Origin: Glaciecola sp. HTCC2999
GTDB lineage: Bacteria; Pseudomonadota; Gammaproteobacteria; Enterobacterales; Alteromonadaceae
Length of the DNA stretch: 64,000 nt
Direction of reading: 5' to 3'
NCBI GenBank assembly: GCA_949498985.1
Contig: CATECQ010000007.1
Coordinates: 1 to 64,000 of the forward strand
In this document: in pieces, positions 27,846 to 37,109 of the stretch
How the letters are laid out: each line of letters starts with the position of its first letter
Numbering within the stretch: position 1 is the stretch's first letter
Made by a program: the position numbers and the translations under genes
The notes under the pieces: model-generated
The model's input: only the letters and a program-made list of their open reading frames with translations
The model's database searches: none
Told to the model about the DNA's origin: nothing

Positions 27846-28271
27846 TTAATAAAATCCTTCAAACGTTAATGCATTCGTTACATCAGACACCTCTTGAGTG
27901 TAGGTATTATAATTATCAATATTGGTATCAAAGCCAATCCAATGGACTTTGTATGAATTATTACCCGCGGCTATCGACAAGGTAAATTCTTTACTCTGTG
28001 ATGGTTGTAAACTGGCTCTAAAAATAATATTGTCATTTTCATCAGCAATCGCAACAGTGGCGATATTGTCACTGCGATTATTTGCTTCCAAATCAAGCTC
28101 ATTAAATGTAACAAATGTATGGCCTTGAGCAGCATTAGTATTCGCAGTACTCGCAATGGGAGTAACAGGTACCGTATTAATTGGGGCAACAGTGTTGTCT
28201 TCCCCGCTACCACCACATCCAGCCAAAAGTAAACACGTACATGATACTGAAAAGAATGTTAAAAATTTCAT
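27846..28271 (-). CDS. Small lipoprotein of unknown function
   Basis: 141 residues from the ATG at 28271 (AAGG upstream); the frame also extends further upstream, but the lipobox favours this start. A lipoprotein signal has lipobox LLLAGC, followed by a flexible Gly/Ser/Thr/Pro linker, then a beta-sandwich-like part (TFVTFNELDLEANNRSD, FRASLQPSQSKEFTL, YKVHWIGFDT). It resembles small DUF4397-like surface domains only loosely. It follows the LruC-domain gene by 10 bases, so the two may form a surface pair. Confidence 0.7.
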   Translation of the reverse strand: MKFLTFFSVSCTCLLLAGCGGSGEDNTVAPINTVPVTPIASTANTNAAQGHTFVTFNELDLEANNRSDNIATVAIADENDNIIFRASLQPSQSKEFTLSIAAGNNSYKVHWIGFDTNIDNYNTYTQEVSDVTNALTFEGFY

Positions 28272-28281
28272 ACAAAAAACC

Positions 28282-30237
28282 TTATTGAGCTGAGTAGATA
28301 AATGCTTCATTGATGTTAGTCTTATACCAATCAGTATTTTGATTAGGATTTTCTAACCAATTGATAAATAACGGATAAGCTAAACTAATGTCTTTATTTT
28401 CAAGTGTATGCTGCCAAGTTGCAGGTAAATCCAATGCCCAAGGCAAGTTTTGGTCTTTGACTACAAACGCATTTTGAAAATCTGCATCAACGCTGTAAGC
28501 ACCAACATCAACCAAAAACTCTGAAGGATCACGATAACTACCTTCCATTTCAAACCATTGTGTTCCGGTGTAATTAGACAAATGAATCTCTAAATAACGA
28601 CCTGGACCATTTAATAATCCATATTGATTAAAACCACGACTCCATAAAGTGAACCAATTATTATCGGAATTATCTCGCGCAAAACGATATAAACTTAAAT
28701 CTTGTTCCATATTTCCTTTTTCTGAAGAAAACATAAAGTGATCGTAATTAATGGCTTGTAATGTTGTATCGGCATCTACCCAATTATCTTCAGCACTTTC
28801 ATCTAATTTAAATGCCACATCAAGTTGCCAAGTATTTGCCGTAGCTGAACTATCACACGCAATACCACTGTCTTGACTAGTGCGAAACATACATACTGTC
28901 GAGTTAGATAAATCAGCATTAGCATCAAACACCGATAACTCTTCAAATAAGTTTTCAGTTAATGTAATGACCAATCTAGGGTTTTCGCTATCAACAGCCA
29001 ACGGATACTCATAAGCGGCAAAACCACTCACGGCTATATCGTTTTGAGAAAATTCTCCATTAGCGTAATCATACTGTGCGATTTGTTGACCGTCAGCATT
29101 AAACTTAGTTAAAGACAGGGTATCAACGTTAGCTAAACTAATATCAGGTAAAGATAAAGCAATACCATTTCTAAATGTGGCACCAATCGCTTCAATTTCA
29201 TAAGCAACCGATAATGACTTAATAACTTCCACATCATTACCTGAGCTATTTTCTTGCGTTGTGATAACTTTGGATAAGTCATAACTAATTACTGCATCGT
29301 TAAAATCATAGTCGCCCTTTTGCGGCCAGTTATCTTCAAATGCTAACTTACCTTGTTTAGTAATTTCAGTATCCGCAATCTTTTTTAATTTTTTGGCTTT
29401 TTTCATGTTGTCTATCGCATCAAGAGGTGACACTTCGACATTAAAAATCAAATCATTAAAATCTTTGTCTCCCATATCGGTTCGAATGTCTTCAAATCCA
29501 AATACAAAAAATCCACCATCCTCTTCTGATGAAATACTCGTGGAATCATTATCATCAAAAACTACGTGATATTTATCACCTAAACCAACGATAGGGTTAA
29601 GTTCAGGTAACGTATAAAACGGTTGACCAAATTGCAGGTTCGTTTTTTGTTCACCCCATCTACCATTCCAATTATTGGATGCAATGAAGAAACCAATGCT
29701 TTGTCCCGCCAATAATTCAATCTTTAAATCTACCTGGTCACCTTGGAGTAACCCACCACTACTGCCTACCGCAGAGGCATTAGGGAAAATAATGACGTGT
29801 TCTACATCAACATCAATAGTCTGTTGAGTGGGTGGATTGAGAGTGTCATAAATAAAATAACCTAAGGAATTTCTATATCCAGCACCTTCATTTAAAAAGG
29901 CCACTTTAACGGTCACAACACCGTCATAATCTTCTTTAACCGAAATGTTATTAAATGTGTTATCAAATAGTGTCGGGTCGACCTGCAAACCATTTGGAAC
30001 TAATCCATAAAACTCATCTAATACAGTTTCATCTAGCCTGTCCATAATATTGGTCAATATTTTAGGAGTCCCAGTATCCTTATCAAAACCGTTCTTAGCA
30101 TTATCCGTAGTGGCTTGGGTAGAAGTGCCCGTGTAATCAACATATTTCCAAGTAGTACTATCAGTCAACTGCTGCGCATGTACTTGACTTGCCAGCATCA
30201 TGCAGCTGATTAAGATAGAGAATTTTTTTATTGTCAT
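28282..30237 (-). CDS. Secreted LruC / DUF4114 domain protein
   Basis: 651 residues with a signal peptide (cleavage near VHA-QQ, residue 21). Two acidic blocks are diagnostic: FGFEDIRTDMGDKDFNDLIF (246-265, DUF4114 type) and FEDNWP with GDYDFNDAVISYD (300-320), opening an LruC-type domain that runs to the C-terminus. The repeated DFND blocks and DDNDSTS loops look like calcium sites. LruC-domain proteins are surface or secreted proteins of unknown function. Position inside a polysaccharide operon suggests a matrix protein. Start overlaps the ligase stop (ATGA), with GAGGAAAG upstream. Confidence 0.8.
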   Translation of the reverse strand: MTIKKFSILISCMMLASQVHAQQLTDSTTWKYVDYTGTSTQATTDNAKNGFDKDTGTPKILTNIMDRLDETVLDEFYGLVPNGLQVDPTLFDNTFNNISVKEDYDGVVTVKVAFLNEGAGYRNSLGYFIYDTLNPPTQQTIDVDVEHVIIFPNASAVGSSGGLLQGDQVDLKIELLAGQSIGFFIASNNWNGRWGEQKTNLQFGQPFYTLPELNPIVGLGDKYHVVFDDNDSTSISSEEDGGFFVFGFEDIRTDMGDKDFNDLIFNVEVSPLDAIDNMKKAKKLKKIADTEITKQGKLAFEDNWPQKGDYDFNDAVISYDLSKVITTQENSSGNDVEVIKSLSVAYEIEAIGATFRNGIALSLPDISLANVDTLSLTKFNADGQQIAQYDYANGEFSQNDIAVSGFAAYEYPLAVDSENPRLVITLTENLFEELSVFDANADLSNSTVCMFRTSQDSGIACDSSATANTWQLDVAFKLDESAEDNWVDADTTLQAINYDHFMFSSEKGNMEQDLSLYRFARDNSDNNWFTLWSRGFNQYGLLNGPGRYLEIHLSNYTGTQWFEMEGSYRDPSEFLVDVGAYSVDADFQNAFVVKDQNLPWALDLPATWQHTLENKDISLAYPLFINWLENPNQNTDWYKTNINEAFIYSAQ

Positions 30238-31613
30238 TTGCTTTCCTCAATGAGTAATAATTGTAATCTGGTCCAATGGGCGAGACTTACTGTCAATGCC
30301 CCTAATATATAAATTGGCCAACTGAATCCAAAAGTTAAGAATGTCCCTGCTACTAATGTGCCGATCATTCCTGCTAGCAATGCTTCTGCGACTGTTTTAA
30401 TCATAGGAGAGAAATATGTTTCATGTTGCTCTATCGTTGACAGCGTTCTAAGCGCTGTTTTAACTAACATCACAATCGTGATAATGAACACAATCAATCC
30501 TAAAAAACCGGTCTCCGCTAAAACACCAAACCATGTGCTGTGAACAGCGTGGTTTAGTCCGTCCCAATGAGGACTATAAAAAAAGTAGTTTGAATAAAAA
30601 TTATCAATTCCTACTCCTGTTAACGGATTATCTGTCGCCATCCCTATTGCTGCTTCCCATGCATATATTCGTCCCATCGCAGAGGCATCAATGCCTTCTT
30701 CTGCTGCTCCTCCAGAACTACGCCCAGATATTCCTGCTACTTGGTATAGTACAAGTGCACTTATTATGCCTACTGTGAAGAATAAAAATTTATTCTTAAT
30801 GCGTCGATACGCATAAATCCCAAAGACGGCAAGAATACCTAAAAGCCCTCCACGGCTCTGTGTCGCTAATACTGCGGAAAAGAGGATACCTATACTGATA
30901 ATACCGAAGAGTTTTGTAGGAGAATTCATACCTTTATTTACGATAAAGCCTACAGCGAACGCTGCTGGAAACATCAATACCAAAGATAAATCATTAGGAT
31001 CGCCTAATACTGAACCGAATACCCTGCCGATAGTGACGCGCGTCTCTTCGACCAAGCCGATGCCTAACGCTTTATTAGACAATGCTTTAATACCGACAAC
31101 CCAACCTGAAATAACAATAGCCACAGAGGCAATAACAAATTCAGACTCACGCGTAATTAACCAAGCGATAGCAAAACTCATAATGGCAATTTTGACGTAG
31201 ATATTTATAAAATACCCCATTGCTACAGGCAGATTACTCGCCATCACGACACCAATAGTCACTAAAACATAGAATGTTGCCAGTGCCGTAAATTCTGGCC
31301 GCCACCATAATGAGAACCGTTTGGTAAAAAACACATTCCAACCCATTGACACAAAACTCGCCAATGACAAGAGCAGTGGAATTTTAAAGTTATACAATTG
31401 TGGGATGACTTCGTGGATCCTGAAAAAAGAAAAAATAACGAACAGCAGCACCATAAAAAATGGAAAATGGAGCATGATTAAAATAGCGAAAGGTAAAATA
31501 CTGATCCCGACGATCATTGCAGGGTGTGGCACAAAATACCAAACCAACGCAAGCAATCCACACAATGACAGGATTAAATAATGACGGGTAAACTCAGGCA
31601 ACTTATTTAACAT
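30234..31613 (-). CDS. O-antigen ligase / Wzy-type polymerase
   Basis: 459 residues with about 11-12 membrane helices and the Wzy_C (O-antigen ligase) signature around residues 330-390: NPLTGVGIDNFY, HSTWFGVLAETGFLGLIVF. Such proteins either polymerise repeat units or ligate polymer to lipid A. In a locus with a flippase and a Wzz-type protein, polymerase is more likely. AAAGGCGAC precedes the ATG; it overlaps the flippase gene by 7 bases and the LruC gene by 4. Confidence 0.88.
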   Translation of the reverse strand: MLNKLPEFTRHYLILSLCGLLALVWYFVPHPAMIVGISILPFAILIMLHFPFFMVLLFVIFSFFRIHEVIPQLYNFKIPLLLSLASFVSMGWNVFFTKRFSLWWRPEFTALATFYVLVTIGVVMASNLPVAMGYFINIYVKIAIMSFAIAWLITRESEFVIASVAIVISGWVVGIKALSNKALGIGLVEETRVTIGRVFGSVLGDPNDLSLVLMFPAAFAVGFIVNKGMNSPTKLFGIISIGILFSAVLATQSRGGLLGILAVFGIYAYRRIKNKFLFFTVGIISALVLYQVAGISGRSSGGAAEEGIDASAMGRIYAWEAAIGMATDNPLTGVGIDNFYSNYFFYSPHWDGLNHAVHSTWFGVLAETGFLGLIVFIITIVMLVKTALRTLSTIEQHETYFSPMIKTVAEALLAGMIGTLVAGTFLTFGFSWPIYILGALTVSLAHWTRLQLLLIEESK

Positions 31614-33022
31614 GAGTCGCCTTTACTTTGCATCAATGACCATGTTGAACGCTGCCACCACCCCAAAATACCCGCCATCAACACAAGAATTATCAGGCAC
31701 ACTATCACCTGAATTATTGGTGTGAACTGCCAAACAATAACACCACATAAAGTGCTTGTGAGAATAAATATGGTCAACATCCACCTTAGTGGATAGGCTA
31801 ATGGCAACTGTTGTTGCGAATAATAATAAAACCCAATACATTTACTTAATTGAGCCAGGACTAAGGCCCATGCGGCCCCTACTGCGCCAAATAATGGGAT
31901 CAGCAAACTCAATGTAACTACACCAATAATAGCCCCGATGATATTGATATGCATTTGCAAGCGTGTACTGTCATGAATAAAACAGCCGATATTAATTAAC
32001 TCAGCCGCTTCTTTTGCTGCCATTGCTATAGCCAATACCCATAATACCTCTATGGCAGCGTGATACTGTGTTGGCATTAACCACTCGACTAACCAAGTTG
32101 AACATGTGATCACGACAAACGTCGCCACCATTAATAAACCTAACCCTAAACATATTTTTTGTAATACTTGGTATGAACCATTAGGCATTTGTAGCACTTG
32201 AAAGCGTTGCGGAGACCACCACATCGTATACGGTTGCAATAGCAAGACGACACCCAGAGCAAATTTAGCAGCCACACCATAAATAGCGACCGCTTCTAAA
32301 GTACTTAAACTGGCTATGAACCAACGGTCTAACCCCATTAAAACAAAGCCCACTAAGCCACTAATTAAAATGGGCAAAGAGTAGCTAAATACGCGTTTAG
32401 TCAGTTTGATATTGAAAATGAAACGACAGTCTTGAAGTTGACAGATACACAAAAATATCATTTGGGCCAGTGCACTGATAAAACCAGCAATAAAGATACT
32501 GGTCACATCCGCTGAATATTGTAATAACAGAAGAGTTAAACCCGCTTGTAATATGACCCGACCGGTGGTTGCGACAAAAAACGTGACGGCTTTATCATTC
32601 ATTCGTAACCAGCCTAACGGGACTGAAATCATGCTTTCTAATGCAACAATAGATAACGCCAATAAAATGGCTTGAGTGGCTATATTTCCTGGAATAATAG
32701 GCTGTAAGTAGGGTCCAAATACTATAATCGCCAGCACACTCACCACAGTAATAACGCTAGCAAGTGTAAATATAACAGAGGCTAAATAACGTCGTTTTTG
32801 AGGGTGTGTGGTCATCCCGGCAAATCGATACAGACTATCTTCTAGTCCTAAGCCAACCAATACACTTCCGATAACTGTCAAGCTACTCAGAATTTCAACT
32901 TTGCCAAATTCTTCTGGTGATAAATAATGGGCAATGAACGGGAGCATCAGTAATGAGGTCCCTTTCATCAATACAATACTTAAGCCATATAATAAGGGAT
33001 GCAGGAGGTCTTTATTCATCAT
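31607..33022 (-). CDS. Wzx-type oligosaccharide flippase
   Basis: About 471 residues from the ATG at 33022, which overlaps the previous stop as ATGA and has GAAGGG eight bases upstream. About 14 membrane helices, opening with LYGLSIVLMKGTSLLMLPFIAHYLSPEEFGK, the standard start of the polysaccharide biosynthesis/MATE-like family. It should move undecaprenyl-linked repeat units across the inner membrane. Its presence points to a Wzx/Wzy-type rather than synthase-type pathway. Confidence 0.92.
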   Translation of the reverse strand: MMNKDLLHPLLYGLSIVLMKGTSLLMLPFIAHYLSPEEFGKVEILSSLTVIGSVLVGLGLEDSLYRFAGMTTHPQKRRYLASVIFTLASVITVVSVLAIIVFGPYLQPIIPGNIATQAILLALSIVALESMISVPLGWLRMNDKAVTFFVATTGRVILQAGLTLLLLQYSADVTSIFIAGFISALAQMIFLCICQLQDCRFIFNIKLTKRVFSYSLPILISGLVGFVLMGLDRWFIASLSTLEAVAIYGVAAKFALGVVLLLQPYTMWWSPQRFQVLQMPNGSYQVLQKICLGLGLLMVATFVVITCSTWLVEWLMPTQYHAAIEVLWVLAIAMAAKEAAELINIGCFIHDSTRLQMHINIIGAIIGVVTLSLLIPLFGAVGAAWALVLAQLSKCIGFYYYSQQQLPLAYPLRWMLTIFILTSTLCGVIVWQFTPIIQVIVCLIILVLMAGILGWWQRSTWSLMQSKGDSC

Positions 33023-35352
33023 ATTAAGCACCCTTCAATGATGTTATGCATTTGTCCGTACGCCGTTTTTGCATCAAATCGCTGTGCTACATGACGTCCA
33101 TTAACCCCAATAGTGCGAGTCATTTCAGGTTGAGATAAACAATATGATAAGGCTAAGAATAATGATTGCGGATCATTGGGTTGATACTTAACACAATTTT
33201 CTTGGTCAACCAGCTCAAGATCCCAAAAAGCATTATCTGCTGGGATCACAACACATAACCCTGAAGCTAACGCTTCCAATATTGACAATCCAAAAGGCTC
33301 TCCAGTGCTCGTGGAGACAAAAATCTGGCAAGCTTCACGAATAATGGCTAAATCCTTTGGCGATTCATGCCACTGAAGATTTGCTAGTGGTGTATCCACA
33401 TCGCTAACTGGCATATCAATCTGTGTCGGTCGAATATAACAAATATGCGTATTGGGCCGGGTCGTATCGTCAAAGTGTTGCAATGCCTCAACAAATAAAT
33501 CTAATCCTTTCCAACGCAATGCTGAAGCTGCCCACAATATCTGTATTCCTGTATTGCTCGAAACTTGATTAAGTTGATACTCTGATAGTGACACCCCATT
33601 AATAAATGAACGGCTGTAAGTAGTGGTGGATAATGCTTTGATGCTGCCATTGGTCAAAGCCAATGTCTCATCTAACGATGCCACCGTACTAGGTAAATAA
33701 AATAAATAATCAACGTAATTTAAGAGCCTCGCATTTAACCGGCTAGGATAGACAGGTCCATGAATACATTGCAACCACTCAATACCGGTCACTTTTTTTA
33801 TCATAGCTAAAGCAAAATCATTACTCGGTAACGAACACCCAGCAACTAAAACGACTCGGCGAATGCGTATGATATGCCACAATATTTGCAGTGCTAACCA
33901 TACATGTCTGAGAACAAAGCGCCATCCAGACTGCGCTTGAGTCAGTGGTCCAAATTCATGTAATGCCTGCTGGGTGTAAGGAGTGTCTTGCCAGCATGAT
34001 GGATTCGTCGATAAAACATGAATGTGCTTGGGATCATGATGTAATGTCGCAAGCATTCTACTCGTGGCAATTTTAGACCCTCCAGCAAACGGTATAGTAT
34101 CAATACATACAAATGCTTTTTGTTTTAAAGGAGCACCTCTTAATTTTCGCAATAAAGCTGTTCCATAATGTTTGATGACGTTGAGTGTCGCCGTAGTTTG
34201 TTGCCATAACCGGCCAGAATAACAACGTCCTTGAGCCAATGCCATTTGGTAGATCTGCTGGCATTGTTCAACATTTCGAGCGATAGTAAAATTCGCGAGT
34301 ATTCTCTCGTAACCGGCCTGCCCCATTGACTGACGTAATTCTGGATCATGCGCTAATCGAAGACATGCATCAGCAATAGCTTGTGGTGATTCGCTCGGTG
34401 TTAATAGACCCGTAATGCCATCTTCAATGACACTCGCAATGCCACCAACATCTGGCGCGACACAGGGTAATTTAGCTAAACCGGCTTCAGCAAGAACCAG
34501 ACCAAATACTTCTTCTCGGGCACCGGATACAAAGATATCAGCTTCACTCAGCCAACCAAATGCTTCGTTTTGTTCACCCAAGAACGTCACATATGGTTCC
34601 AAATTCAGCTTAACTACCAATGCAATTAATTGTTCTAAGGCTTCACCGGCACCAATAATACATAAATGCACATCAATATCGTGTGTCTGCATAATCGCAA
34701 CGGCTTGGATAATAATATCCATGCCTTTTCTCTCAATTAAAGAGCCTACTGAAACCAACACCAAAGTATCTTCAGCTAAATGCTGTTTATTTCTGATGGA
34801 ATGGGAGGTTTGCTGCAACAAACGAGTGGTATCAATACCGTTAGCAATTACATGTGTCCGACGTGCTTTAATCCCATCTTCACGCAGCTGAGCAATGATC
34901 GGGGCACTGACTCCAATGACATGGTCTGCTTGATGAACACGTAAGGTTAATCGTTCCGAAAAAACATAACGGGCATGCAGATGGGTAACCAATGGAATAT
35001 TTTGGGAATTAGCCAATGACGTTAACCATTGATTAGGAGCAGCACTATTAGCATGCAATATTTTTATAGCATGTTTTTCAATAATTGTCTGACCAGAAGT
35101 AATTAATGCCTGGGTCGCTTTGACATCAAAACGCGGCTGATGCCAACCCAATAACAAAGAAAAAGGTTCGACATAGACAGGCATGTCCAAATCAGCAAAT
35201 TGTTGTGCCATTATCTGTGTATCACACCATAAAATAGGCGTGTATTGGGTCAAATCCAAATGATGAATAAGATCAATTAAGCAGCGCTCAGAGCCCCTGA
35301 TCCACTCAGTATGTCCATAATGCACAAATAAAATAGGCGTCGGTTTAGACAT
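33019..35352 (-). CDS. Two-domain GT4-GT4 glycosyltransferase
   Basis: About 777 residues from the ATG at 35352, which has AGAGGTG at good spacing. It contains two glycosyltransferase family 4 units in one chain: residues about 5-375 (YGHTEWIRGSERCL, VSVGSLIERKGMD, SGAREEVFGLVLAEA) and about 400-775 (IPFAGGSKIATSRML, WAASALRWKGLD, STSTGEPFGLSILEA). Each has its own donor-binding half and acidic EX7E region, so both may be active and add two sugars in succession. No stop or frame change separates them. Confidence 0.88.
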   Translation of the reverse strand: MSKPTPILFVHYGHTEWIRGSERCLIDLIHHLDLTQYTPILWCDTQIMAQQFADLDMPVYVEPFSLLLGWHQPRFDVKATQALITSGQTIIEKHAIKILHANSAAPNQWLTSLANSQNIPLVTHLHARYVFSERLTLRVHQADHVIGVSAPIIAQLREDGIKARRTHVIANGIDTTRLLQQTSHSIRNKQHLAEDTLVLVSVGSLIERKGMDIIIQAVAIMQTHDIDVHLCIIGAGEALEQLIALVVKLNLEPYVTFLGEQNEAFGWLSEADIFVSGAREEVFGLVLAEAGLAKLPCVAPDVGGIASVIEDGITGLLTPSESPQAIADACLRLAHDPELRQSMGQAGYERILANFTIARNVEQCQQIYQMALAQGRCYSGRLWQQTTATLNVIKHYGTALLRKLRGAPLKQKAFVCIDTIPFAGGSKIATSRMLATLHHDPKHIHVLSTNPSCWQDTPYTQQALHEFGPLTQAQSGWRFVLRHVWLALQILWHIIRIRRVVLVAGCSLPSNDFALAMIKKVTGIEWLQCIHGPVYPSRLNARLLNYVDYLFYLPSTVASLDETLALTNGSIKALSTTTYSRSFINGVSLSEYQLNQVSSNTGIQILWAASALRWKGLDLFVEALQHFDDTTRPNTHICYIRPTQIDMPVSDVDTPLANLQWHESPKDLAIIREACQIFVSTSTGEPFGLSILEALASGLCVVIPADNAFWDLELVDQENCVKYQPNDPQSLFLALSYCLSQPEMTRTIGVNGRHVAQRFDAKTAYGQMHNIIEGCLI

Positions 35353-36382
35353 ACTCACCTCTTTTTTCAGGTAAAGCGACATTTGTCAGTAATCGTTGAT
35401 ATTGGGTTAATAATTGAGGCACATATTCATGCATACTGAATTGACTGAGGATCTTATCTCTTGCACTGTGCCTGACAGATAAAGCATCGCTTTGAGGTAA
35501 CTCAAACCAAGCCTGTAAAGTGTCACAAAATGATGACTGAGAGTATTCGCTTACGATCCAGCCATCGACATCGGGTGTGATAAGTTGAGCAATACTTCCT
35601 ACATCTGTTGCAATAACAGGGATCCCTCTGACCATTGCCTCTAAACAGACCATAGGTAACCCTTCTTTGCGTGAAGGTAAGACCAGGACTGATATATTTT
35701 TCCACACCGACTGCATGTCAGCTTGATGACCATGTAAAGTGAGATTACTGGGTGCCTGCACAGCCAATGTTTGATAATCTGGTCCATCACCAAACATAGC
35801 AAATTGTTGTTCCGGAAATTGTTTGGCTAACGCTACAAATCGTTCAGGCGCTTTTTCACGGCTTAGGCGCCCCACAAACCCCACCTGATAACCAAACTCA
35901 AGCTCAATACCTTGAGTATTGATGGTATTTAACATCACGTCGCTTGAACCATGGACACTGGCTTTTATTGGCTCGCTGACACATATATTGTAATGACTAA
36001 CAAAGCCAGTCCAACGGTCCAGAGCATCATATAAATATAATTTACCCTTGCCTTGATCCCCGGAATGAAACGTTGATACAGATTGAGAGTAAGTAAAACG
36101 ACATACAAGACGTGAATATAGGTTGGCTTTGTAGCCATGTGAATGCACAATATCAAAGCGTTGTACTTTGATAAAATGAAAGAATTCAGTAAATGAACCG
36201 TGTAACGTGTGAGTTGGTATATTGAAGTTTTGCAGTTTAGTCATCAATGGATGATTACCATAGTCAGCTAACCTAACTACGGTCAAATCAAGCGAATATT
36301 CGATGAGCACTCTAGCCAACTCAAGAATATGACTTTCTATTCCACCGAAATCTCGTGAATCCAGCACCAATGCAATTTTCAT
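35345..36382 (-). CDS. Glycosyltransferase family 4 protein, first gene of operon
   Basis: 345 residues with GT4 signatures: DSRDFGGIESHILELA at the N-terminus, FDIVHSHGYKANLYSR, VGFVGRLSREKAPERF, and LVLPSRKEGLPMVCLEAMVRGIPVIATDVG, containing the EX7E acidic pair. AGGTAGG lies before the ATG. It opens the 12-gene minus-strand operon, and its 3' end overlaps the next gene by 8 bases. Confidence 0.9.
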   Translation of the reverse strand: MKIALVLDSRDFGGIESHILELARVLIEYSLDLTVVRLADYGNHPLMTKLQNFNIPTHTLHGSFTEFFHFIKVQRFDIVHSHGYKANLYSRLVCRFTYSQSVSTFHSGDQGKGKLYLYDALDRWTGFVSHYNICVSEPIKASVHGSSDVMLNTINTQGIELEFGYQVGFVGRLSREKAPERFVALAKQFPEQQFAMFGDGPDYQTLAVQAPSNLTLHGHQADMQSVWKNISVLVLPSRKEGLPMVCLEAMVRGIPVIATDVGSIAQLITPDVDGWIVSEYSQSSFCDTLQAWFELPQSDALSVRHSARDKILSQFSMHEYVPQLLTQYQRLLTNVALPEKRGEYV

Positions 36383-36556
36383 CTAACCTACCTGTTGACG
36401 ACTTAACAACAATATATATCGGTCGGTTTAGATAAAAACTTACAGTTATCAGAATATATTTTTTATTTAATTGAATTTTCTAACGATTATTTACAGCACT
36501 ATATCAGTAAATAAAGCCAGAGGCGGTTACCAAGGCAAGCAATAGCCTGTTCTCAA
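36383..36556 (-). promoter_or_regulatory. Presumed promoter and leader of the minus-strand polysaccharide operon
   Basis: 174 AT-rich bases between mgsA and the first glycosyltransferase gene, both on the minus strand. As the next eleven genes overlap or nearly touch, the operon promoter most likely lies here. I could not pick a convincing -35/-10 pair, an ops/JUMPstart element or a sigma-54 site, and no hairpin terminator for mgsA is clear. Confidence 0.4.
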
Positions 36557-37012
36557 CTATATATTGTCAACGACGCGCTCAGAATAATCAGAAAAGTCAC
36601 TAGTATGGGTTTGTGTTGTCACAAATAGCGGACTTTCTATCACAAAATCAGCCGTCGCAATATTACAGGCTACCACACAATTGTACATTGTTGATAAGCG
36701 TAACAATGCTTTAATATCAACATCATGAGGTTGTGGAGTCATAGGATCAGTAAAGAAAAATAAAATATCTAATTGACCTTCACAGATCATAGCACCTAAC
36801 TGCTGGTCTCCACCTAAAGGGCCTGACTTAAGGGCTTTAATCGATAGTTCAGAATTAGCAGCTTGAATGAGTTTACCGGTTGTGCCTGTCGCAAATATTT
36901 CATGCTCTTGAAGTTTAGTGGTATGTTGTTTAGTCCACTCTATCGCTTGAGGTTTCATTTTATCATGTGCCACGATAGCAATGCGCTTTGTCACAACAGC
37001 TGTTTCCGTCAT
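36557..37012 (-). CDS. mgsA: Methylglyoxal synthase
   Basis: 151 residues, the usual length. It converts dihydroxyacetone phosphate to methylglyoxal and phosphate, a bypass of glycolysis under phosphate limitation. Diagnostic sequences are ATGTTGKLIQ (phosphate binding), KSGPLGGDQQLGA with the catalytic aspartate at D69, and FFTDPMTPQPHDVDI. Divergent from the ABC exporter gene, with 97 bases between the starts. Confidence 0.95.
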   Translation of the reverse strand: MTETAVVTKRIAIVAHDKMKPQAIEWTKQHTTKLQEHEIFATGTTGKLIQAANSELSIKALKSGPLGGDQQLGAMICEGQLDILFFFTDPMTPQPHDVDIKALLRLSTMYNCVVACNIATADFVIESPLFVTTQTHTSDFSDYSERVVDNI

Positions 37013-37109
37013 TTTTGAAAAATTCCTTTAATAAAGATGAACATGCAAGACTCTGTGCACGTATACTACACAAATTATCACAGGTATATGCCAATTATAA
37101 GACTTTTTT

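Noticed and set aside
36383-36556. ops/JUMPstart element in the leader of the long operon
   Set aside because: A GGCGGT-like string occurs only on the opposite strand; the correct strand has no ops sequence.
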